From positions 3,534,001-3,598,000 of the forward strand of contig NW_025408668.1 of assembly GCF_020360975.1 (NCBI RefSeq): 64,000 nucleotides of DNA, in the 5' to 3' direction. The translations under genes were made by a program, and so were the position numbers. Under the pieces are notes generated by a model. The model saw only the letters and a program-made list of their open reading frames with translations, was not told where the DNA came from and ran no database searches. This stretch comes from Hirsutella rhossiliensis (lineage: Eukaryota > Ascomycota > Sordariomycetes > Hypocreales > Ophiocordycipitaceae). Below are positions 11,076 through 21,430 of this stretch, piece after piece. How positions within the stretch are numbered: the stretch's first letter is position 1; each line of letters begins with the position of its first letter.

Positions 11076-12715
11076 ATGACAAGGAGAAAGAACCGCCGTG
11101 GGGACCATTGTACGGCATGTCACGAGAAGAGCTCATTGTTCTGCGAAAGACTCACTGAGCTACTCGACAAGGGTTTCATTCGAGCAAGTAGTTCTCCAGC
11201 GTCAGCACCAGTTTTGTTCGTGAGGAAGCCCGGTGGTGGTCTGCGCTTTTGCGTGGACTATCGAGGATTGAATGCGATCACCAAGAAAGACCGATATCCC
11301 TTGCCGTTGATCGAGGAAACTTTGCGGTCGCTGTCCAAGGCCAAGTGGCTCACCAAACTTGACGTTATCGCAGCATTTCACAAGATTCGCGTCGAGGAGG
11401 GAGACGAGTGGAAGACAGCATTCAGAACACGTTACGGACTCTACGAATGGCTTGTCACGCCATTCGGGTTGACGGGTGCTCCCGCAACGTTTCAGCGTTA
11501 CATAAACCACACGTTGCGAGATTTCCTCGACGAGTTCTGTTCCGCTTACATTGACGACATCTTGATCTACTCGAGCGGTTCGCTCGCAGATCATCGCAAC
11601 AAAGTCAGGCAGGTCCTTGCTCGACTGCGAGATGCAGGCCTGCAGATTGATATCGACAAGTGTGACTTTGAGGCAAAGAGTGTCAAGTACCTGGGCTTCA
11701 TCGTCGAAGCCGGGAAAGGTATCCGCGTGGACCCGGAGAAGGTGCAGGCAATTCAGCAGTGGCAGCGACCCCGTTCTGTCAAAGGCGTCAGAAGCTTTCT
11801 GGGGTTTGCCAACTATTACCGGCAATTCATTCCCAGATTCTCCAACATCGCCGCGCCTCTAACGGCGTTAACAAAGAAGGATGCGGTGTTTGCGTGGTCG
11901 AAGGAGTGCGACAAGGCCTTCGAGGAGTTGAAGGCTCTTCTGACCAGTGCGCCGGTCCTTGCGCAATGGGATCCGGATAGAGAGACGATTGTGGAGACGG
12001 ATTCATCCGGTTATGTCACAGGAGGGGCGCTCTCGCAAAAGGGCGATGACGGCATCATGCGGCCTGTGGCCTTCTTCTCAAAGAAAAACGCACCGGCGGA
12101 GTGCAACTACCCAATCCACGATAAAGAGCTGCTGGCGATCATTCGCCGACTTGAGCATTGGGACGCCGAATTGAGGAGTGTGAAGTCCTTTACCGTTTTG
12201 ACGGATCATCTCAACCTCCGTTACTTCACCAAGAAGCAGCAACTGAGTGAACGTCAGGCGCGATGGGCTGAGACGCTATCGCGGTACAGCTTCACCATCA
12301 AGCATCGACCGGGCAAAGAAGCCGTCGTACCGGACACGCTGTCTCGACGAGAACAGGACATGCCGCACAGCGCCGAAGATGATCGGTTGCAAGGACGACG
12401 TGTTCAGCTGCTGCAACGTAACAAGGGTGGCCTGGTGACAAAAGTCAAGAGCGGTTATGTCACCAAGGGCGACACGGATCAACCTGATGACGCAACAACT
12501 GACCAAGACGACTCAATCGAAAACCCTTTCTCGGACCCGGAACTGCAGAAGTTATGGGACGAAGGTGTCAAGAAGCACAATCGTTATTGGCTCATCCGAA
12601 AGGCCGTACAGCAAGGCGAGAGGCGTCTGCCGTCGCATTGGGGACTGCCCGTGATGCTCTCGGAATGCTCGATTGACGATGGACAGCGGCTCTGCTGGCG
12701 AGAGCGAATTTGGGT
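11076..12715 (+). CDS. Chromovirus 1 reverse transcriptase and RNase H
   Basis: This open frame of 574 codons (its last 30 or so are out of frame) encodes the RT palm with catalytic aspartates at D96 (KLDVIAAF) and the YIDD box at residues 158-161, flanked by [14 protein letters not shown] and [13 protein letters not shown] connection domain follows, then RNase H with D309, E351, D377 and D420 ([14 protein letters not shown]). Every catalytic residue I can place is present. The frame shifts just after about 12710, where integrase begins in another frame. Product role: copying element RNA into DNA. The ATG at 11076 is not a natural start; the protein is normally cut from a polyprotein. Confidence 0.9.
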
Positions 12716-13880
12716 GCCGAACCACGAACCCTGCGCACGCGGCTTATGCAGGAGACGCATGACTCAACGCTTGCAGGACACCCCGGACGGGACATGCTGA
12801 AGTCCTTGTTGAGCCGCAAGTTTTATTGGCCAGGCCTCGATTCAGACGTGCGTCAATTTGTGAGAAATTGTGATGTGTGTGGCCGAAGCAACATTTGGCG
12901 AGAGAAGCGTCGCGGTTTATTGAAGCCGCTACCTATTCCAGACAGGATCTGGTCGGAGCTGTCAATTGACTTTGTGACAGACCTGCCACCAACCAAGTCG
13001 AACGGTTCGACCAACCTTATGGTCGTGACGGACAGACTGTCCAAAAGTGTCGTTCTTGAGTCATTGAAGGACATCACGGCCGAGACGACGGCCAGAGCAT
13101 TGCTACGGAACGTGGTGCAACACCATGGCGTGCCGCGCGCGATCGTCACTGACCGTGGCACGCAATTCACCAGTAGACTATGGCAGAGGCTCTGCGAGCT
13201 GCTACGCGTGAAGCAAAGATTGTCTACGGCGTGGCATCCCGAGACTGACGGTGCAACAGAAAGGGCGAATCAGGAAGTCGAGAGATATCTGAGGATCTTT
13301 GCTGCTTATGCTCAGGATAACTGGGAAGAGCTGTTGCCAGCGGCCATGATGGCCATCAACAATCACAACTCGACGTCGACAGGCCTGAGCCCGTTCTTTA
13401 TCACGCATGGGTATCATGTTGACCTGATACAAGTCAAGGAGAAGTTACGGACGGACGGAAGGTCCCCAGTGACCAGGGCTGAAAGCATTGTGCAACGATT
13501 TCGAGAGGCAACGGAATGGGCCCAGGCGGCAATTGCGTCAGCGCAAGAGCAGCAAGAGAAGAACGCCAATTCGCGAAGACAGCCGTCAGACCAGTTCAAG
13601 CCTGGAGACAAGGTATGGCTGCGACTTCGCAACATCCGATCCAATCGGCCATCCAAGAAGCTCGATTGGCTGTCGGCCAAGTACACCGTCCTGAGACCAT
13701 TGGGTCACACGCGCAGGCTGGACACGCCTCCGGGAATACACAACGTGTTCCACGTGTCGCTCTTACGCTTAGCAGCGGACGATCCGCTACCGTCACAGAC
13801 GTCGGATGACTACCGCCCACCGGCCATTTTGACGGACGATGGCGAGCTGTGGAAGTGGAAGAGATTCTGGACAGGAAGAA
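12716..13880 (+). CDS. Chromovirus 1 integrase
   Basis: The frame opened at 12710 continues pol after a frameshift. The N-terminal HHCC zinc site is visible (H17, H24, C54, C57 of this frame: GHPGRD...NCDVCGRS). The DDE core follows: D87 (SIDFVTDLPP), D148 (IVTDRGTQF) and E184 (GATERANQEVERYL). The GPY/F-like C-terminal module (KPGDKVWLRLRN..., residues about 300-360) is intact. The frame runs to 13978, but its end is out of phase with the chromodomain. Function: strand transfer of cDNA into the target, here TCCAC. Confidence 0.9.
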
Positions 13881-14000
13881 AGTCGGAGAGAGTGGAAAGT
13901 GTTGGTGAAATGGGTCGGATGGATAGGTCCGACGTGGGAGCCAGTCAAGTACGTCGCAGACACAATAGCACTGGCTAGGTATGAAGAAGTTCATGGGAAA
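13880..14000 (+). CDS. Chromovirus 1 integrase C-terminal chromodomain
   Basis: In the frame of 13839-14060, VLVKWVGWIGPTWEPVKY and ALARYEE (13899-13989) form the second half of a chromodomain. The first half, VEEILDRKK-like, lies just upstream in a different frame, so one further indel separates them. Chromodomains on integrase direct insertion to modified-histone chromatin; this one marks the element as a chromovirus. Confidence 0.8.
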
Positions 14001-14032
14001 GTTGGATCGAAACCACCCCAATCGAAACGATC

Positions 14033-14055
14033 GAAACGGGGAGGGGAGGGGTTAT
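14033..14055 (+). other. Polypurine tract of chromovirus 1
   Basis: A purine-rich run (AAACGGGGAGGGGAGGGG) ends a few bases before the 3' LTR at 14056, the standard position for plus-strand priming. Confidence 0.8.
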
Positions 14056-14244
14056 TGTAACGGGCTGAGCCCGTGAGGGTCTCGGCTCCGCTCTCGACAA
14101 GACCCACCGGAGCTCCGCTTATAAGCTCGTGCCATCTTCGAGAGCTTTCCTTTCTTTTCTTTTCTTCTTCTTTTCTCCTTAGCTTTAGGATACTCGTCGC
14201 AGTCGCTCAGCTAGTTGTCAACACACTCAGTTGAGACCGTTACA
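14056..14244 (+). repeat. 3' LTR of chromovirus 1
   Basis: This 189-bp copy appears identical to 8537-8725, starts TGTAACGG, ends CCGTTACA and is followed by the TCCAC target duplicate. It now lies 90 bp upstream of the CinA-gene ATG and could act as its promoter. Confidence 0.95.
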
Positions 14245-14334
14245 TCCACTCTCATCTTTTGCCTCTGAAATTCTATAAACTTCTATTGCTGTTTTAATGA
14301 ACACCAAAGGTTTTCTTACCCTCGTTCCAGCAAC

Positions 14335-15130
14335 ATGAAAGCCACTCTTGTTATCTTAGCCTCCTTAGCCGGGTTCACTCTTGCGGAGGAATCAACTCCC
14401 AATAAGGTAACATTACGACCTTCCTGCCAATGCTACACCACAGCCACCAAGTCTATACTGTCCGTCCGGCTGACTTTTTTTATATATTAAAAATCAGGCA
14501 GTAACCTGTGGCCAGCCTGTCCGACATGATTCAAACCCGATCATGAAATTAGAACCCAGTTATACCAAGCCGAAGTCGGAGCTGCGCGAAATTGTTGGCG
14601 AAGTTATCCAACTGCTGAAGGAAGCCAATGAGACGGTCGCAGTGGCAGAATCACTCACTGCCGGAGGCGTCATGGCCGCTCTCGGCTCGGTAGCGGGCGC
14701 GAGCTCTGTTTTTCGTGGCGGAGTCGTCGCGTATGCGACGGAAGTTAAAAAAAACGTCCTCAAGGTAGACACCAAGCTGATTGAGGATAAGGGCGTGTTC
14801 GACCCCGACGTCGCTTGGCAGATGGCTGCGGGCGCCCGCGCCGTCACCGCTATAGAGGACAAGGCCACAACATGGGGGATCGGCACCACCGGCGTTGCCG
14901 GCCCGGGTCCTTCTGATGATCACAAACCTCAAGGTACAGTTTATATTGGCATCTCATTAGCGGCCGAAAAGAGGGTCCCACCGGAGACAATGGACCAGGC
15001 ATGGGCATGGGGCTCCTTCGACTTCCAAGGCGATCGTGACACAATCCGGGGCGATACTGTCATAGTAGCATTGGTCAAACTACGTGAGCTTCTTCAACAG
15101 AGGAAGAGTGCAAGGTTGGCTAAGCACTAA
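14335..15130 (+). CDS. CinA C-terminal-domain protein (nicotinamide-nucleotide amidase-like) with possible secretion signal; two exons
   Basis: The C-terminal 195 residues (from ATG 14543) are a complete CinA-C/PncC domain: VAVAESLTAGG (putative nucleophile Ser in AES), SSVFRGGVVAYATEVKK, TGVAGPG and KPQGTVYIG. Bacterial members deamidate NMN to NaMN. Upstream, ATG 14335 opens MKATLVILASLAGFTLAEE, a good signal peptide. A 91-bp intron at 14407-14497 (GTAACA...CTGAC...TCAG) then joins it exactly in frame to AVTCGQPVRHDSNP and the domain, giving 234 aa (exons 14335-14406, 14498-15130). The alternative is a 195-aa cytosolic protein starting at 14543. The domain call is firm; the first exon is inferred. 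Fungal CinA-C genes resemble bacterial ones and may be transferred. The chromovirus sits in its promoter. Confidence 0.8.
14407..14497 (+). other. Predicted intron of the CinA-domain gene
   Basis: Donor GTAACA, branch-like GGCTGAC followed by a T-rich tract, and acceptor ATCAG give a 91-bp intron, a typical size for filamentous ascomycetes. Removing it keeps frame between the signal-peptide exon and the CinA domain. Confidence 0.65.
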
Positions 15131-15530
15131 GGAGGAAGACGCATAGCGCTCATCATAGATTAACTCAATCAATCAATCATCCCAATCAAATCAATCAAAC
15201 CAGTCCAGTCCTAGATTCAATTAAATCAATTCCCGCGATTTGGAATTTAACATGATTTGGTTAAGTTGATATGTATGCATCTGAAGTGTGATGGGTTCTA
15301 ATAGTGTAAATTACAGCTATGTAGTCCTCGTGCGTTTTGCATTCGAGCTGAGGAAAGAAGAAGGAAAGGAAAATAGAAGGACAGAAATCCTCTAACAAAA
15401 TAGACTAAGCCGTTACTAGAGCAATAGTGCTTAGACCGACAAGGCACTGCCTTGTCCAGCAGGGCCTAGCCAGTTGTTGCTAATTTAGCCCGAAGGGCGT
15501 TCTATGCCTTAAGGAACGAAAGGACTTTCT
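15131..15530. other. 3' flank of the CinA-domain gene with AATC-type simple repeat
   Basis: After the stop codon there is an imperfect (TCAA)n/(AATC)n simple repeat at about 15160-15235, then ordinary non-RIPed sequence with no convincing gene. It presumably holds the transcript end. Confidence 0.5.
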
Positions 15531-17085
15531 ACGTGCCTCTGGTCCCTCAGCTCCTCCCCCCACCTTTTATAAGGCCCCTTGTTATTAGTCGCTGCTGCCC
15601 CCCTCTTGCCCGTGACCTCGACTCCCCCGCATCGCTATCGAGCCAGCGCAACGTCTCCTCGACAGTCCTCTTACTTAATACCTCGAGCCTGGCCTACGCG
15701 GCAGTTATCTCCTCGGGGACCCGGTTGCCTACTAAGTCTCTCTCCCGCACCTTAGACACGAGCATAATGCTATCTAGCGTTCGGTAGCGCGATAGCTATA
15801 TATATAAGCTATACGGATTATATTGCGCGGGCACGACCCTTCTATCGACCTTTATCGTCTATATCCCTCGTAGCTTAAGGGCTATATAATTTAGTATTCT
15901 ACCCTATACCTTATAATCTATATACGCGAAAGCTACTATATATAGTAAACCCTTCTAGCTAACGTCGTTCTACTACTATAGTTGCTTTCGTTAGTAATAT
16001 ATCCTAACGCTTATTAGCGTTAATAGGATCGTGCCTAGCGATATCCCTACTAAGCGGAGGTCTTTTATCGTTGCTAATATTAGAATTATCCCCGCTAGCG
16101 GCCTAAAGTAAATTATTATATTAGCTAAGATCTAATACCTTAGGCACGCCTTATCGACGATAACCTCTACTACTAAGTAGCTAGCGCTATTTACTAGCTT
16201 TAGCCCTTAATAGGTATTATAGTTTATAATAGCCGGTATCTTAGGTATAAATATAAAGATAGCCGGTACTAAGATCGCGCTATCATCGACTTAGTTAAGT
16301 ATTATAATCGCTTTTTCCTTAGTCGGTAAGCTATCCTTTTACTTATACTTAGAGATAAAGATATATATTATTAACCGCTACTAGATCCGAAACGCTAAGC
16401 TTACCTCTATATTTAGGTTCTACCGGTTCCTATTTAGCGGCGTTACTATAGTAATACCTATCTCTTAAGGGATCCGCCTACCCTCCTAGTAATACCTTAA
16501 GTTAAGGAGGTCTAGATCTATATAGTCTTATACTAAACGGATCCGCCTTAGTAGCCCTTATAATTCTAGATTACCGGCGGCGCGTATTTACTTATTTAAT
16601 ATAACGACTATCGTAAATCTCTTTTATAGCGCGTGCGCTTTATTATACTAGTACCGCTACTTAGCCTTAAATAAGTTATCTACGTCCTATAAGGTAGCCG
16701 TACTTAGTAGGAGGATCGACCTCTCTTAGACTAGCCGGAACTACTAAAAGTCCCTATAAAAGAGGATAATAAGGATCCCTTTAAAGTCTTACTATAATCC
16801 GCGAAGTTAGTAGAGCTACTCGTTTATAGCGTATAGCGTCCGCGCTTTAAGTATACTTACTATTACGACCACGGCTACTAGGCCGCTAACGGTCGACCGC
16901 GTTAAGCATATAATACGGTCTAATAGATAAATAGTCGGTACGACTATCTAATAAATATAAGATCGAGGGGATCGTAAAGATCTAAGTAATCTAGGATTAA
17001 TAAGATTACTACGCTTTATACGATCTAATATTAGGAATTATAGCTAGGCCTATAATCTAAGGATAGTCTTTATAAGTATATATAG
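15530..17085 (-). pseudogene. RIP-damaged gene of unknown type
   Basis: The sequence changes from normal (15530-15790) to strongly RIPed at about 15790. On the minus strand one frame can be followed across the boundary, from about 16000 down to 15530. It is broken only by TAG codons (CAG or TGG changed by RIP) and contains KLRGI-TIKVDRR, AQYNPYSLYI and TVEETLRWLDSDAGES. The run of charged and hydrophobic residues looks like real protein, but I do not recognise a family. The plus-strand 84-aa frame at 15533-15787 is a shadow. It may be a transposon ORF or an ex-cellular gene whose 3' end escaped RIP. Confidence 0.4.
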
Positions 17086-17687
17086 CTACCTACTTTTACT
17101 CCTTTAAATAGATAGCTCGATAGCTTTTAATATAGATCTTTATTATAATTCTATCTTTAATTTTAATTACCTAGTTATAGTTTATAGTCTATAACCTCTA
17201 ACTTATTACTAATATAATATACTTATTATTACTTAGACCACGCCCTATTATATCTACTAATATAAACCCCTTAATAGGTTTATCCCTTAAGAATAATACT
17301 AGTCGTTATATATTAAAAGCTCTTATTTAGTATAATATTATATTACTCTAAGCAATATCGTAACTATTAATATACTTATATAGTAAGCTAGATTAACTAA
17401 TTTTAGAGCTACTATATTACCTTCGGATATAATACGCGAGATTATTACCCTTTAATATAAGGTATAGTTACTTAGGAACGGAGGAGGTAATAGATAAGTT
17501 AGGGACCTTAGAGAAGTAGTTAAACTAAAATAGCTAGGACTATTCGACGGTACTTATAGCACGCTTTAAGACTTTCTTACTTAACTTAAGGCCTATTACT
17601 AGTTTTACCTTATAAAACTCTTAGACCTAGTTAAAAAGGTACTTTATATAGGAAATTATTTATCTAGAATAGTACTTACTTAGTTTA
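17086..17687 (+). mobile_element. Partial second copy of the 501-bp-LTR gypsy family (LTR end plus leader/gag start)
   Basis: 17086-17310 is the reverse complement of about 17694-17930 (part of the 501-bp LTR). 17311-17687 is the reverse complement of about 41000-41376, the leader and gag start of the large element. So this is a plus-oriented LTR 3' part followed by the first 380 bp of interior, RIPed and cut off at 17687 by the LTR of the large minus-strand element. The two form a head-to-head inverted arrangement with arms of about 230 bp. Confidence 0.75.
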
Positions 17688-18188
17688 TATAACGACCGGT
17701 ATTATTCCTAAGGGATAAACCTATCGAGGGGTTTATATTAATAGATATAATAGGGCGTAGTCTAAGTAATAATAAGTATATTATATTAGTAATAAGTCGG
17801 AGGTCGTAAACTATAGACTATAACTAGGTAATTAAAATTAAAGATAGAATCGTAATAAAGATCTATATTAAAAGCTAAAGAGCTATCTATCTAAAGGAGT
17901 AAAAGTAGGTAGCTATATATACCTATAGCCCCCTTACTATAACGATATTACCTATTATATTTAGCCCGTTTAGTCTACTTAGTACTAATCTAGCTAATCT
18001 AACTAATTAAACTAATCGGTGCTTAGTTTACTTAGTATCGATCGTCCGATCTAACTAATCTAACTAATCCGTTACGTAACCTTTATATTAATAGTTCTTC
18101 CGTAGTCCGTAGCGCCTAGTACCCTATACTTCGACTATACGGCCTATATTCTAACCGTCTTCCCCTTATAGTTAGCTAGTTCGTAATA
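17688..18188 (-). repeat. 3' LTR (501 bp) of the large gypsy element, heavily RIPed
   Basis: It aligns end to end with 41377-41877. Termini are TATAACGACC..TTCGTAATA on the plus strand, that is TG..CA ends changed by RIP. A purine-rich tract (minus strand GGGAGGAGAGAATAA) abuts its right edge at about 18190-18205, fixing the orientation as minus. Confidence 0.8.
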
Positions 18189-18189
18189 T

Positions 18190-21100
18190 TATTCTCTCCT
18201 CCCTTATAATCCTTATCCTAAGGATTATAAGTAGTATAGTACGTCGTCCTTAAGTATTAGTTCGTTCTTTCCTTCTTTATATTTTTTCTATTATAGCTAA
18301 CTATATCTAGTTCTTATATCTCTAAATTATTCCGTTCTTTTACTTAACGCCGTAGGGACGTAGTATCTTAAATCGAAAAAATCGGTATTTAGTTATTCGA
18401 AATAGGTTAGTGTTCGCCTTACTAAGAGAGTAGCTTATTATATTTCGTCCTAAAAGGATATTCGAAATGCTCGTCTTATACGAAAAAAGGCATTTATTAT
18501 TATAATAGAAATTTTTCAATAGTAGAGTTCGATAGCCTTAAGGTTTAGAAGAATCGTCTTCGGGTTAATGCCTAATCTAAGCGCTAAGAGGTCGGTCGGC
18601 TCGCGGCTATAGCGGCCGCTATATATACCGCTCTTACGAGGGCGTAGTAGGAAGAAATCGATATCTCTTCTTAAATCGATCGATACTTTAAGGCGTAGTT
18701 ACGTATATTACGCTAAGAGCTTTATACGTTAGACGAGTTAGACTTATCGTCGACCCCTAAAATAGCGGTTCCGGATAACGCTTTTCTATAGTCGGAACTA
18801 GACTCGTAGCTATAGTCTAACGGCGTTACTACTAGCGTTGCTAATAGAACTATTAGAGTAGAGAACCGTAGTAGGTTAAGTACTTAAGTAGTTCCTAGGT
18901 ATTCTCTTTTAGTTTATATCCCTTCTATTTAATAAAGTATTCTTATTACTAACCTTATTTTCTTATATTTAGTATTTATTCGGCTTTATATTCTTAATTA
19001 TCGTTAACTTTGATTTTATCCTATAGTTTAGCGTCTTATAGTGCTAGTTCTAATAATAAGATATAAAATATCGGGTATATCCGTATTATTATTAGTAGCG
19101 AAAGTTCGTAGTTAACTTTTAAAATAACCTTCCTAACTTTAAATAGTTTAAGTTTCTTAAAATCTAATTTATTACTTAGTCGTTTTATTTTAATATTTCG
19201 TCGTATAAGGTAGACTATATCTCCCTCTCGAAAGATTAGTCTCTATAATCTTTTTTTATTATAGTAAGTAAATGTTCGTTTTTTAATAAATTAAAGTTCT
19301 TATTATATTTCTTTATATAATTTTTATAGCTAATCTACTTATAGTATTGCTTATTCCGCTTATAGTCCTTATTAAGTAACCTTAAATACTTCTAGGTTAT
19401 ATCCGTAATTAGCGTATACTAGTAAGAGCTTAGTTATTTCCGTAACTAAGCTATTATAAGCTAGTTACGCTATTAGTAGCTATTTAACTTAATCGTTTTA
19501 TTCGTAGCTAATATAGTATCGTAAATATTATTTAAGCGTTTAGTTAAGTCGTTTTATTTATCTATCTATTTATAGGTAATAAGCTATACTAAGCTTATAT
19601 TTTATCCCTAATTATACTATAAGAGCTTACTAAAATTTAGCTATAAATATACTCCCCTTATTAAAGATAATCTTATTTAGTAGTCTATAATTACTAATAA
19701 TTATTCGTAGGAATATATATACTAGCTCTTCTATATTACTTACTTCTTTATACGGTAAAAAGTATTTATATTTCGTTAATCTATCGGTAATAACGAATAT
19801 ACTATTATACTTAACGTTAGTTATAGGTTCTTTTAACGGTAATAGCTTTATAATATAGTCGAAAGCTATTAAATCCTATAGTCTCTCTAGTACTAGTAGC
19901 GGTTATAATTCTCTATATAGTTTATATTATTTAGCTTTACTTTATATATAAAGTTTATATTCTTTAATAACTTATTATATTACTTTCTTAAGCTATAGGA
20001 AGTTATATTATTGTTTAATCCGTTCTATTATTCTTTAGATTCCTTAGTATCTATATATTAGATATTCGTATATATCTTATATAACTTTATCTCGTAATTC
20101 TAGTAGTATCTAGATTTTATTCTTATATATTAGAACTTCCGAATATTCTATATTATATCCCTTTAGTACTTTATATTCTTTTATCTATTTTAGGATCTTT
20201 TAGTATATTAAGTCGTTAGGTTATACTTTAAATATTATATTTAGCTATTGTTACTAGTAGTTCCTATTTTCGTTAATTTCTAGGAGCTATCCTTTCGCTA
20301 TAAGTGCTCTTATATTATAGTTACTTTATCGACTAAGGGTATTAGCTCGACCGTTTTCTATTCCTTTTCTATAGATTATTTTATAGTTAAATTCTAATAA
20401 GTATTCGGCCTATTAGATCTATCGTCCGTTTAACTATTATATCGTTATAAAATATAAGATATTCTTATAGTCTATATAGACCTTAACTTTATATTTACTT
20501 CTAAGAAGGTAGTATTAAAATTCCTTAAAAGCTTAAATAATTATAAGGAATTCTTTATTATAGATAGGGTAATTAAGTTCTACGCTATATAGCTTTTTTA
20601 AGTAAAATATAATTAGTTATAGTCTTCCTTTATTATCCTTCTATCCGATTTATACTCCTAGAGTAAAGTCTAATATATCGGTTTTAAGTTTAATTTATTA
20701 TTCTAGATTAAAGGTAGTTAAGACTAGTTCTTATATAATCGTAGTCTGAATATATTTAAAAGCTTCGTTAGCTTTATCGTCCTATATAAATTCTTTTTCC
20801 TTCTTCGTTAAGTTATATAGTAGTACTATAATCTTTCTAAAATCTTTAATAAATTATTAGTAGTAATTTATAAATCCTAGGAAACTTTATACGTCCTTAA
20901 CGTTCTTTAGCGTTAGCTATTCTTTAACTAAGTTAATCTTATCTTATTATATTTATATCTCTCTTAGTAAGATTATATATCTAAGGAAGTCTACTTCCTA
21001 TATATAGAACTTACTTTTCTTTAGTTTAACTAGTAACTTTATATTTTAAAGTACGCGGAGTACCTTATAAACGTATTCCTTATATTCTTTTAAGGTGTCC

Positions 21101-21430
21101 GAGAAGATTAGGATATTATCTAGGTATACTACTATAAAGATATCTAAGTATTCGCATAGGATATTATTAATTATCTATTAAAAGGTAGCTAGTATATTTA
21201 TAAGTCTAAATAGTATTACTAGATATTTAAATAGTCTAAATTTTATTTTAAAAGCTATTATCTATTTATATCCCTTTTTTATATATATTAAGTTATAAGC
21301 GCCTTTAAGGTTAAGGGCTATAAACTATTTTTTACTATATAGTCGATCTCGTAGTTTTAATATAAGCGGTAATAGTATTCGGTCCTTTATTATAATATAT
21401 ATATATATTAATAATAGTTATAAGCTATAT
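18190..21430 (-). pseudogene. Pol 3' half of the large gypsy element (RT end, RNase H, integrase)
   Basis: On the minus strand the RT palm box reads VVYLDNILIFS at about 21110-21135, the final Asp changed to Asn as expected from RIP. Upstream (21200-21420), AYNLI and the LFKYLV-LFRLINILATF stretch match the gypsy sequence around the second RT motif. The lower part to about 18.3 kb is in the place of RNase H and integrase but is too altered for secure catalytic residues. All frames carry many stops. Confidence 0.7.

Larger units (their letters stand above)
8532..14249 (+). mobile_element. Ty3/gypsy chromovirus 1 with target duplication TCCAC
   Basis: This is a complete LTR retrotransposon. 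TCCAC flanks both ends (8532-8536 and 14245-14249). The two 189-bp LTRs (8537-8725, 14056-14244) appear identical by eye. The interior has gag, aspartic protease, RT, RNase H, integrase and a terminal chromodomain in gypsy order, so it belongs to the chromoviruses (Metaviridae-like). It shows no RIP, so it inserted recently or escaped. The coding region nevertheless has several frameshifts, so this copy cannot make a full polyprotein as it stands. It sits directly upstream of the CinA-domain gene. Confidence 0.95.

Noticed and set aside
11202..11825. 207-codon minus-strand frame over the chromovirus RT
   Set aside because: Shadow of the RT/RNase H coding frame; no domain of its own.
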